Source: Pseudomonadota bacterium (lineage in GTDB: Bacteria; Pseudomonadota; Alphaproteobacteria; Rhizobiales; Rhizobiaceae). From it: a stretch of 12,762 nucleotides of DNA. A program made the position numbers and the translations under genes. The stretch lies in NCBI GenBank assembly GCA_023399635.1, contig JAEWOP010000225.1:1-12762 (forward strand). Reading direction: 5' to 3'. A model generated the notes under the pieces. It was not told the DNA's origin and searched no databases. It saw only the letters and a list, made by a program, of their open reading frames with translations. Positions 1-5,972 of the stretch are shown here, in pieces (within the stretch, counting starts at the first letter, position 1; each line of letters begins with the position of its first letter).

Positions 1-67
1 GCTCAGTAACGCCATGTCGATCACTCCAGAGCCCCCGCTGAAAACATGCGAGGGACGGTTGAAACAT
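1..67. other. left-edge non-coding stretch, possible interior of a mobile-element end
   Basis: No gene can be supported here. A reading frame open from base 14 runs through this stretch into the nagB-like gene, but its first 45 codons have no NagB similarity and cross the repeat pair described next, so it is best treated as non-coding. In frame 1 the window opens with two sense codons and a TAA at 7-9, which could be the last codons of a gene lying to the left. That cannot be judged from two codons. Confidence 0.3.
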
Positions 68-127
68 GGGTCAATTCTCAATGGAAATATCAGGCTGAGC
101 CGGGTCAGCTCTCAGTGGAAATCAACA
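68..127. repeat. paired direct repeats resembling an IS21-family terminal end
   Basis: Two 21-bp direct repeats lie at 68-88 and 102-122, 34 bp apart start to start. Both follow the pattern GGGTCA..TCTCA.TGGAAAT and match at 18 of 21 positions. Tandem subterminal repeats of this style (GGGTCA...TCTC..TGGAAAT) are typical of IS21-family elements in proteobacteria, whose tips end in CA. A CA dinucleotide follows at 126-127. The repeat is seen directly; assignment to IS21 is from memory of the family. No istA or istB gene is visible, so this would be either the end of an element to the left or a solo scar. Confidence 0.45.
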
Positions 128-148
128 ACTCGACCTAAAGAGAGTTCC

Positions 149-937
149 GTGAGCACCACTCCCGTCCATCGCCCTAAGCCTACCGCGACGTTTAACCGTA
201 GCCGTTTAAGCGTCGAGAGCTTTTCGACCCGGGGCGAGATGGGCGCTGCCGCTGCGATTGACATCGTCGGTCACCTCAAAGCGCGCCTTGCAACACAGTC
301 GAAGGTACGCGTGATCTTTGCTGCCGCGCCTAGCCAGGCTGAGATGTTGGCGGCGCTCGTCGCAGACGGCAGCGTCGATTGGTCCCGTGTTACTGCCTTC
401 CATATGGATGAATATATCGGTCTTGAGCCCGGATCTCCCGCACGCTTTGCGAGTTGGCTTGATGCCAATCTGTTCGAAAAGGTTAGATTTGATTGTGTCC
501 ATCGCATCGACCCCGGCCCCGATCCGGAGCTTGAAGCCCGTCGCTATGCCGGGCTTTTGGATGAAGCTGCTATAGACGTCGTGTGCCTCGGGATTGGGGT
601 GAATGGGCACATTGCTTTCAATGATCCGCCTGTCGCGGACTTCAATGATCAGTTCGACGTCAAGATAGTGGATCTCGATGATGTCTGCCGACAACAACAA
701 GTAGATGATGGCTGTTTTCCCGATCTTGCCTCCGTACCGCGCCGGGCGATTACTCTCACCATCCCGCGTTTGCTACGGGCCAGCCGACTGTTCTGCGTCG
801 TTCCAAGCGAGGCCAAACGGACGGCTGTCTCGCAGACGCTCCATGGCCCGCTAGATACAGCGTGTCCTGCGAGCATCTTGAGAACGCACAGCGACTGTAC
901 GCTTTACGTCGATAAAGCCTCCTGCCCGGACGATTGA
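149..937 (+). CDS. nagB: glucosamine-6-phosphate deaminase-like protein (NagB family)
   Basis: A 262-residue member of the NagB/RpiA/SugP isomerase fold, predicted to convert glucosamine-6-phosphate to fructose-6-phosphate and ammonia in the cytoplasm. Family marks are HMDEYIGL (residues 85-92, Asp87 matching the E. coli proton-transfer Asp72), GIGVNGHIAFNDP (148-160, with His154) and CRQQQVDDG (180-188), then TACPASILRTH near the end. Asn152 stands where E. coli NagB has Asp141, and Asp159 where it has Glu148. Asn plus FNDP is, as I recall, usual in a divergent bacterial NagB-like subfamily, so the exact substrate is less certain. The GTG at 149 is chosen because an AGAGAG Shine-Dalgarno-like stretch precedes it and the length then fits the family. 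An upstream ATG at 14 would add 45 unrelated residues through the transposon-like repeats. The gene stands alone and converges on the TRAP operon. Confidence 0.85.
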   Translation: MSTTPVHRPKPTATFNRSRLSVESFSTRGEMGAAAAIDIVGHLKARLATQSKVRVIFAAAPSQAEMLAALVADGSVDWSRVTAFHMDEYIGLEPGSPARFASWLDANLFEKVRFDCVHRIDPGPDPELEARRYAGLLDEAAIDVVCLGIGVNGHIAFNDPPVADFNDQFDVKIVDLDDVCRQQQVDDGCFPDLASVPRRAITLTIPRLLRASRLFCVVPSEAKRTAVSQTLHGPLDTACPASILRTHSDCTLYVDKASCPDD

Positions 938-1024
938 TCCGCAGGGTACATCGGTTGAGAATGCCCAAACCCGGTCGTGTTGTGCCAGATCGGGCTGCTT
1001 CTAGCGCTCAACAAAAACCTACAA
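938..1024. other. convergent intergenic region after nagB
   Basis: Short non-coding stretch between the nagB stop and the hairpins that follow dctM. I see no gene and no clear T-tract terminator for nagB on the + strand. Read on the minus strand, its right part supplies the moderately T-rich tail (TTGTAGGTTTTTGTTGAG) of the hairpin at 1025-1043. Confidence 0.5.
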
Positions 1025-1043
1025 GCGGCACCCAGGGTGCCGC
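1025..1043 (-). terminator. predicted intrinsic terminator of the TRAP operon
   Basis: A perfect inverted repeat, GCGGCACCC-A-GGGTGCCGC, can form a strong GC-rich stem of eight to nine pairs with a tiny loop. On the minus strand it is followed by TTGTAGGTTTTTG, an imperfect T-rich tail, and it lies about 65 bases downstream of the dctM stop. No T-run follows it on the + strand, so minus-strand termination is favoured. Inference from structure only. Confidence 0.55.
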
Positions 1044-1077
1044 CACAGCCAGTGTCGGACGCCGAGATCCAAGGATA

Positions 1078-1097
1078 GTGCCCGTCGGGCCGGGCAC
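1078..1097 (-). other. hairpin directly downstream of dctM
   Basis: Inverted repeat GTGCCCG / CGGGCAC with a six-base loop, ten bases beyond the dctM stop codon. There is no T-tract, so it is probably not a terminator alone. With the stronger hairpin at 1025-1043 it may form a double 3' end structure that ends or protects the TRAP operon mRNA. Confidence 0.4.
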
Positions 1098-1107
1098 CTC
1101 CAATCCT

Positions 1108-2394
1108 CTACATCAGCCAGGCCGGCAGAAAGAGGACGATCTGCGGGAACAGGATCATCGCCGCCACCAGCGCCAGAACAGCTGCCGCCAAAGGCAACAT
1201 CTCGATCGTGTATTCCTTGTAGGAACAGCGCAAGATGCCGCAAACCGTGAACATCGAAACCCCAACCGGCGGCGTCATGCCCCCAAAGGTGACCAGCGTC
1301 ATCATCACCAGACCGAAATGGACTGGATCGATACCGGCAGCGGTAATGACCGGGACCAGGATTGGCGTCAGCAGCATGACGAGAACCGTCGCTTCGATCA
1401 GCATCCCCAGAACCAGCAGGAAGCCCGCAATCACGAAGAGAAGTACGGTCGGATCCGTGATGGCCGTGAGCGAGAATTCGGCAATGGTCTGCGGGACCCG
1501 CTCAAACGTAATCACATAGCCGAAGGCCCCTGAGAAGAGGATGATTAGCATGATCATCCCGATATCACGCACACTGCGCACGAGGGCATCGATCAATGCC
1601 GAAACCGTCAGTTCGCGATACACCACAAACCCGATGAACAAGGCGTAGGCCACGGCAAAACCGCCGGCTTCGGAAGGGGTAAAGAAGCCAAAGCGAATGC
1701 CGACAAGAAGCCAAACGGGAAACAGGATCGCCCAGAAGCTGTCTTTGAAGGCGATCCACACTTCGCGCAGAGTGGGAAGCCGATCGTGTTCCGGCTTGTA
1801 GCCGCGGCGATAGGAAATGCCCCAGGTGGCAAACATCAGAACAATCGTCAACAGAACGCCTGGGACGACGCCCGCAATGAACAGGCGGCCGATAGAGACT
1901 TCACCCAGATATCCATAGAGGATCAGCCCCAAGCTAGGAGGCAAAGTCGCCGTGATGAGTCCACCGATCGAAAGAACAGCGGCGGTAAAGCCGCGGTGAT
2001 AGCCCTTTTCGACCATGGGTTCGCCAAGGATTCGTGACTGCATGGCAGCGTCGGCGACCGCCGAGCCCGAGACGCCACCCATCAAGGCGCTGAGGATCAG
2101 GGTTGATTGTGCAAGGCCGCCCCGCATCCAACCCGCAACCGTGGTGGCAAGGCTCACCAGGCGTGGGGTGATGCCGGAACTGTTCATTAAATTCCCGAGG
2201 AGAATAAACAGCGGTACAGATAAAAGGGGGAAGGATTGGCTTGCCGCAACGATGCGCTGCGCCGCCGTGCTGTCGGGAAGGAAGACAGACGGAAGGAGAA
2301 AATATGCAGAACCCGCAATACCGATTGCGAAGGCAACGGGCATTCCGATGCCGATAAGGGCAAGCGCACCGATCAGGATCAATGTGGAAATCAA
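1108..2394 (-). CDS. dctM: TRAP transporter large permease (DctM/SiaM type)
   Basis: Large membrane subunit of a tripartite ATP-independent periplasmic transporter; it carries the ion-coupled translocation path in the inner membrane. The 428-residue length is normal for the family. Hydrophobic segments run the whole length, with hallmark stretches GMPVAFAIG near the N-terminus, PLFILLGNLMNSSG, GGVSGSAVADAA and LPPSLGLILYG in the first half, and GMTPPVGVSMFTVCG near the C-terminus. The start is TTG at 2394, supported by GAGGAG at good spacing and by a TTGA overlap with the dctQ stop, which implies translational coupling. It is the last gene of the regulator-epimerase-TRAP operon. The family is certain; the substrate is inferred from neighbours to be a sugar acid. 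Confidence 0.93.
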   Translation of the reverse strand: MISTLILIGALALIGIGMPVAFAIGIAGSAYFLLPSVFLPDSTAAQRIVAASQSFPLLSVPLFILLGNLMNSSGITPRLVSLATTVAGWMRGGLAQSTLILSALMGGVSGSAVADAAMQSRILGEPMVEKGYHRGFTAAVLSIGGLITATLPPSLGLILYGYLGEVSIGRLFIAGVVPGVLLTIVLMFATWGISYRRGYKPEHDRLPTLREVWIAFKDSFWAILFPVWLLVGIRFGFFTPSEAGGFAVAYALFIGFVVYRELTVSALIDALVRSVRDIGMIMLIILFSGAFGYVITFERVPQTIAEFSLTAITDPTVLLFVIAGFLLVLGMLIEATVLVMLLTPILVPVITAAGIDPVHFGLVMMTLVTFGGMTPPVGVSMFTVCGILRCSYKEYTIEMLPLAAAVLALVAAMILFPQIVLFLPAWLM

Positions 2395-2882
2395 AGGGGA
2401 TACTCCTCGGCATCCGAATCTGGTTCTAGCACCCCGCCCAAACCACGCAGGGAAAGCCGCCTCAGCGTCGAGATGATGAGCAACACGGCACCGACGGGAA
2501 GGGCGAGCGTGACGATACCATAGCTGAGGCCGGCTCCACCCAGTTCACGGGACCAGTTTCTGATCGCCAGGTTGAAACCGTGCCAAGCGATCCAGACAAG
2601 AAACAGTAGGATCAGGATGGTTGAAAAGAGAGACAACCCGCGGCGAATTGGCTGAGAGACAAGATCAGGCAGGGCAGTCACCCGGATATGCTCGCCATGA
2701 CGCATGCAAAGGTCCGCTCCAAACATGCAGGTCCAAAGGAGAAACAACTGCGCGAACTGAGGTGCCGAGGTGACGGGCAGGCCGATGGATCGTCCAATCG
2801 CTGCGACGAGAACCGCCACGACCGTTGCTGAAAGCAGTAGAAGTGCCAGAATGGTCTCTATCCGATCGTATAGCCGCCACAT
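2391..2882 (-). CDS. dctQ: TRAP transporter small permease (DctQ type)
   Basis: A 163-residue inner-membrane protein with four hydrophobic segments, at roughly residues 10-30, 43-60, 83-103 and 120-140, the standard topology of the small TRAP subunit. It pairs with DctM to form the membrane complex that receives substrate from DctP. The segment LFLLWTCMFGADLCMRHGEH, with a charged/His patch after the second helix, resembles the conserved DctQ region. The ATG at 2882 is preceded by GAAGGAA. Its stop overlaps the dctM start by four bases. A strong hairpin separates it from dctP upstream. Position and topology make the assignment firm even though DctQ proteins are poorly conserved. Confidence 0.9.
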   Translation of the reverse strand: MWRLYDRIETILALLLLSATVVAVLVAAIGRSIGLPVTSAPQFAQLFLLWTCMFGADLCMRHGEHIRVTALPDLVSQPIRRGLSLFSTILILLFLVWIAWHGFNLAIRNWSRELGGAGLSYGIVTLALPVGAVLLIISTLRRLSLRGLGGVLEPDSDAEEYPL

Positions 2883-2915
2883 AACGGTTCCTTCAGAAGT
2901 TTATAGAGGGCTTCG

Positions 2916-2944
2916 GTAAGGAGCGCGGTCTCCGCGCTCCTTAC
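2916..2944 (-). promoter_or_regulatory. perfect 13-bp-stem hairpin between dctP and dctQ
   Basis: GTAAGGAGCGCGG and CCGCGCTCCTTAC form a perfect 13-bp stem around a three-base loop, inside the 74-bp gap between dctP and dctQ. No T-tract follows on the minus strand, so full termination is unlikely. Stem-loops after solute-binding-protein genes are known in other transporter operons to stabilise the upstream mRNA or partly block read-through, giving more binding protein than permease. That role is inferred here. Confidence 0.65.
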
Positions 2945-2956
2945 GCTTGTCGGGTC

Positions 2957-3937
2957 TTAGTCTTGCGGGAGGTAAGGCTTGAGGGCTTCGCGCGCCTCGA
3001 CAAGTCCAACCTCTTCATACACCTTGGTGGTTGCTTCCCTGAAGGGCGCCAGGTCAACCTCGTTGAATGCCACACCCGCCTCTTCCATCATCGCCTGGAC
3101 TTCTGCAAGCTTGTCGGCCGTCATGCGCGTAGCCTCGTCGCCTGCGGCCTTCAGCTCCTCATCGATGATGGTGCGGATGTCTTCCGGCAACGAACTCCAC
3201 CACTGTTCCGAAGTTGCAAGGCCGGTGAACAGCTGGATGTGATTGGTAAGGGCGACATTCGTGCTGACTTCCTGAAGTTTGATGCCCGCCGCACCGGTCA
3301 ACTGCGCTTCAGCACCGTCGATGGCACCAAGTTGAAGCGCCGAGTATACTTCGGACCAGGCCATGGGCGCAGGTGTCGCTCCCATGGCGCTGACGGTCGC
3401 GATCCAGCTCGGTGCATCGATCGTGCGCACACGAACGCCGCTGAGATCGGCCGGCTTTTCGATCAGCTTCTTGGTGAACATCTGCCGCGTGCCCTGGAAC
3501 CAGTTGTAGTTCAGCAGACGCAGTTCGGCGTCATTGGCGAGACCTTCGACCCACTCCTGGTAGACCGGAGAGTCGGTGATTGCCGCGTACTGGGTGTAAT
3601 CATTCACCAGGTATGGCGCGGACAGAATGCCGAGTTCCTTCTTGAAGGGTGCAAGGCGTCCTGCGTCAACAAGCACGGCGATCGGCGCCCCGTTGCGGAT
3701 CTGCTCAAGGACGTCATTGTCTTCACCGAGTTGCGAGCTGGGGTAGATGGATACGTCGACCCGGCCCTCCGTCCGCTCCTCGATCTTCTTCTCAGCGCCT
3801 TGCATGGCGATAACCAACGGGTCTGTCACCGGTTGCGATGTCGAGAGGCTGAACTGGAATTCTTGTGCCGCTGCGCCTCCCGCCAGCAGTGCGAGCGCTC
3901 CTGCCAGTGCAGTTGATCTTACGAGGTGGTTCATCAT
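2957..3937 (-). CDS. dctP: TRAP transporter periplasmic solute-binding protein (DctP family)
   Basis: A 326-residue periplasmic receptor that captures the substrate and hands it to DctQM. Residues 1-24 form a signal peptide with a hydrophobic core and a likely cut after Ala24 (AAA before QEF). The mature part has the family pattern: SSQLGEDNDVLEQIRNG (67-83), the substrate-carboxylate region SGVRVRT (166-172; Arg171 is the likely equivalent of the conserved carboxylate-binding Arg), and WSEVYSALQLGAIDGAE (194-210). A conserved Arg implies an organic or sugar acid ligand. Tandem ATGs start the gene after GGGAGGA; the first is used. It lies 28 bp after the epimerase gene in one operon with dctQ and dctM. 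The uxuA and GntR neighbours suggest a hexuronate or aldonate; sialic acid is the alternative because AGE-type epimerases also occur in such clusters. Confidence 0.92.
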   Translation of the reverse strand: MMNHLVRSTALAGALALLAGGAAAQEFQFSLSTSQPVTDPLVIAMQGAEKKIEERTEGRVDVSIYPSSQLGEDNDVLEQIRNGAPIAVLVDAGRLAPFKKELGILSAPYLVNDYTQYAAITDSPVYQEWVEGLANDAELRLLNYNWFQGTRQMFTKKLIEKPADLSGVRVRTIDAPSWIATVSAMGATPAPMAWSEVYSALQLGAIDGAEAQLTGAAGIKLQEVSTNVALTNHIQLFTGLATSEQWWSSLPEDIRTIIDEELKAAGDEATRMTADKLAEVQAMMEEAGVAFNEVDLAPFREATTKVYEEVGLVEAREALKPYLPQD

Positions 3938-3965
3938 GAGGTTTCCTCCCTTGGTGATGATGAAG

Positions 3966-5147
3966 TCATTGCGAATGCTTGGGCTGCAAGTCCCAGAGCC
4001 CAGCGCGGGGCCCTTCCGTGACGAACAGAAGTAGGTGGTAGATCAGTCGGCTCAGAGCCTCGGCTGAGAGAACGGTGCCGGAACCATCCAACTGGTTGAC
4101 CCAGGTCTGGCAGTCGGGCGCGAAGTAGCGGCCAAAGATCAACTGCTCAAGCTTGCGCGCGCGTTCGCCTGCGCCGTGGAGGCCCTGGGTGTGCTGGATG
4201 CAAGCGAGCTTGCCCATTTCGGTGATTGGCCACAGAAGGTGACTGGTCTCGACGGGCCTTCCCTCAGTATCAACCGCATCATAGGGTGCGCCATCCAGTG
4301 GCCCGCCGTCCCGCCTGACACCATGACGGTCGGCGAAGGCCGCCATCCTGGCAGCATGTTGTACCACGTCCTTGGTCCCACCCAATTCACGGTAACGAAG
4401 CAGGAGCCATGCCCATTCGTACTGATGGCCCGGTTCTCGTCGATAACCTTCGGGGGCTTGCAGCGCCGACAAATCATGCGAAACGAATTCGCGCACGGCT
4501 CCCGTTGCAGGATCGATGAAAAAGTTCTCGGCAAGGGTCACATACTGGTCCGCCCGCTCCAGCCAAATCCTGTCGCCGGTCATTTCGAAGGCCTGGAGCA
4601 CTGCCTCCAGCATGTGCATTTGCGGATTTTGCGCTCTCTGGTCTCCCGGACGTGGCCCGGTGAGAGCCATCTGGTCGTCTTCCAAAAGGGCGCCTGTGCC
4701 AGGCTCGTTCAGCGTCTCGATGTACTCCCACAATTGGGAGACCATGTGCGCCTCGACCGCGGAGGGATCTGCCTTCCGCAATGTCGTGAGAGCGAGAAGA
4801 GCGAATGATTGATCGTAAGCCCGGAAAAGATTATCCGCCGGATCCGTGCTTGCCCGCCCATCATATTCAACCGCGAAGCGATAGCCGCCCTGGGAAGAGC
4901 GCAGATAGGTCGTCATGAAGCCGCTGACATCTCGTGCGGCGGCCAGCAGCGAAGCATCCCCCGTGTGAAGATAAAGGTGTGCAAGCGAAAAGACCGTCCG
5001 CGCTTGGGCCAGAGTTGATTTCTTCTCTCCTTCGACGGCGCTTCCGTGTTGATCCAGGCGCTGCACGACACCCCCATGATCGCGATCACGCGCGCGATCG
5101 ATCCAGGCAGGCACGAACTCGGTGGCGAATTTGGTTGCCGTTAGCAT
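3966..5147 (-). CDS. AGE-family sugar epimerase/isomerase
   Basis: A 393-residue (alpha/alpha)6-barrel protein of the N-acylglucosamine 2-epimerase superfamily, which includes AGE, mannose isomerase (ManI/YihS) and cellobiose 2-epimerase. Visible marks are KSTLAQAR (43-50), YDQSFALLAL (111-120), QNPQMHMLEA (173-182, His178), EPGHQYEWAWLL (238-249, His241) and RLIYHLLLF (367-375, His371). These three His match the positions of the catalytic or substrate His in YihS and related enzymes, so it should be active. The ATG at 5147 is preceded by GGAGG at ideal spacing and shares one base with the regulator stop (TGATG), showing coupling. The substrate is not fixed by sequence. With uxuA and a TRAP carrier beside it, a uronate aldose-ketose isomerisation (for example mannuronate to fructuronate) is attractive; mannose isomerase and N-acylglucosamine/mannosamine epimerase are alternatives. 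Confidence 0.85.
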   Translation of the reverse strand: MLTATKFATEFVPAWIDRARDRDHGGVVQRLDQHGSAVEGEKKSTLAQARTVFSLAHLYLHTGDASLLAAARDVSGFMTTYLRSSQGGYRFAVEYDGRASTDPADNLFRAYDQSFALLALTTLRKADPSAVEAHMVSQLWEYIETLNEPGTGALLEDDQMALTGPRPGDQRAQNPQMHMLEAVLQAFEMTGDRIWLERADQYVTLAENFFIDPATGAVREFVSHDLSALQAPEGYRREPGHQYEWAWLLLRYRELGGTKDVVQHAARMAAFADRHGVRRDGGPLDGAPYDAVDTEGRPVETSHLLWPITEMGKLACIQHTQGLHGAGERARKLEQLIFGRYFAPDCQTWVNQLDGSGTVLSAEALSRLIYHLLLFVTEGPRAGLWDLQPKHSQ

Positions 5148-5869
5148 CAACTCGCCTCCGATAGACTTGCTTCGAAGAAATCGGGGAGCGCTTCGGCGAT
5201 CACTGGAAGATCATCGAGGATCTGGCGCAGATGTGCGCGCATTACCTTCTCTGCGGTATCGGGATCGCGCGCTCGGATCGCGTCAACGATATGTACGTGC
5301 TGTTGAAGAAGCTGGTCCCGTGGGAAGTGCCGCGCATTGAGATATCGCATTCGGTCCATCTGCGTCTTGAGCGGCTGTAGGATTTCCCAGCTTTGGCGTT
5401 GCCCGGCAGCTTCCGCGAGCCGTCGATGGAACTGCTCGTCCAGTGCCAGAAACTTCTGGGGATCCGGCCCCTCCAGAACCTGTTCCTGGGCCGAGAGATT
5501 CGTGTCAAGATCCTCAAGGAGTTGCTTGTCGCCAGTCGCGGCCACCAGTCGTACGATATCGGCTTCTACGGCTTCGCGAACAAATCGAGCCGAGGTTACG
5601 GCATCCACGCGGATTCGGCTAACATATGTTCCCCGCTGCGGCCTTATCTCGAGAAGGCCTTCCTCGGCGAGCTTGATGAAAGCCTCGCGAACGGGCTGAC
5701 GGCTTACATTGAAATGACTGGCAAGATCGACCTCAGAGAGGCGGGCGCCGGGCAAGACCTCTCCCCGCAGAATCCACTCGCGAATCATGCGCCACAATTG
5801 CGGACTGAGGGCTCCCTCAGGAGCGATCCTGGCCGGCACGGGAAATTGTGTCCCAGCGCGTGTGTTCAT
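5147..5869 (-). CDS. GntR-family transcriptional regulator, FadR/FCD subfamily
   Basis: A cytoplasmic DNA-binding regulator of about 240 residues. Residues about 20-85 form the GntR winged helix (LSEVDLASHFNVSRQPVREA, then GLLEIRPQRGTYVS). Residues about 92-215 form an FCD ligand-binding domain whose usual metal ligands are visible: Asp144 and His148 (LDEQFH), His191 or His193 (QHVHIVDAI) and His213 (RAHL). Family members such as UxuR/ExuR respond to sugar acids. It begins the epimerase-TRAP operon and is divergent from uxuA, so it probably controls both and itself through the 5905-5918 palindrome. Three in-frame starts exist: GTG 5884, ATG 5875 and ATG 5869. The last is best spaced from GGAG, but 5875 is possible. 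Confidence 0.9.
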   Translation of the reverse strand: MNTRAGTQFPVPARIAPEGALSPQLWRMIREWILRGEVLPGARLSEVDLASHFNVSRQPVREAFIKLAEEGLLEIRPQRGTYVSRIRVDAVTSARFVREAVEADIVRLVAATGDKQLLEDLDTNLSAQEQVLEGPDPQKFLALDEQFHRRLAEAAGQRQSWEILQPLKTQMDRMRYLNARHFPRDQLLQQHVHIVDAIRARDPDTAEKVMRAHLRQILDDLPVIAEALPDFFEASLSEAS

Positions 5870-5904
5870 GTTCATAAGCTCCACCCACGGAGAAATTGAA
5901 CCCT

Positions 5905-5918
5905 ACTAGCATACTAGT
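5905..5918. promoter_or_regulatory. predicted GntR-type operator
   Basis: ACTAGCATACTAGT is an imperfect palindrome (12 of 14 positions). On the other strand it reads ACTAGTATGCTAGT, close in shape to the TGGTATACCA-like core bound by UxuR/ExuR-type FadR-family repressors. It overlaps the best -35 candidate for the regulator promoter, so binding would repress that promoter. Assignment is inferred from palindrome form, position and regulator family. Confidence 0.5.
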
Positions 5919-5935
5919 CAACCCCCTTTTTGGAT

Positions 5936-5952
5936 GTTACCAGTCTGGTGAC
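5936..5952. promoter_or_regulatory. second palindrome upstream of uxuA
   Basis: GTTACCAG-T-CTGGTGAC is an inverted repeat with seven of eight arm positions paired, located 20 bp before the uxuA start. It differs from the 5905-5918 palindrome (ACCA...TGGT instead of TAG...CTA). It could be a second operator, the site of another regulator, or an RNA hairpin in the uxuA leader. Confidence 0.4.
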
Positions 5953-5972
5953 GTAAGATAGAGGAGAGGCAA

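Larger units (their letters stand above)
5870..5972. promoter_or_regulatory. divergent control region between the regulator and uxuA
   Basis: About 100 bp serves both directions and holds two palindromes listed separately. On the minus strand, TTGACT at 5921-5916 matches a -35 box at five of six positions and overlaps the first palindrome, but the -10 region about 17 bases on is poor. For uxuA, TTGGAT (5930-5935) and TAAGAT (5954-5959) are weak and would put the transcript start almost at the ribosome site, so I do not call them. The uxuA Shine-Dalgarno (GAGGAGAGG, 5961-5969) is strong. Confidence 0.5.

Noticed and set aside
59..90. Promoter TTGAAA plus AAATAT in the repeats driving nagB
   Set aside because: Spacing of 20 bases is too long and the -10 box is poor.
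14..148. N-terminal extension of nagB from the ATG at 14
   Set aside because: The extra 45 residues have no NagB similarity and are read through the repeated transposon-like DNA; the GTG at 149 has a ribosome site and gives family length.
2963..3916. 317-residue open frame on the + strand
   Set aside because: It is the antisense of dctP; it has no recognisable motifs and dctP is unmistakable.
3937..3966. A sialic acid (SiaPQM) operon, given TRAP plus AGE epimerase plus nagB
   Set aside because: No NanA lyase or NanK/NagA is seen, nagB is convergent and next to a possible IS scar, and uxuA with a FadR-type regulator points to sugar acids. Kept only as an alternative.
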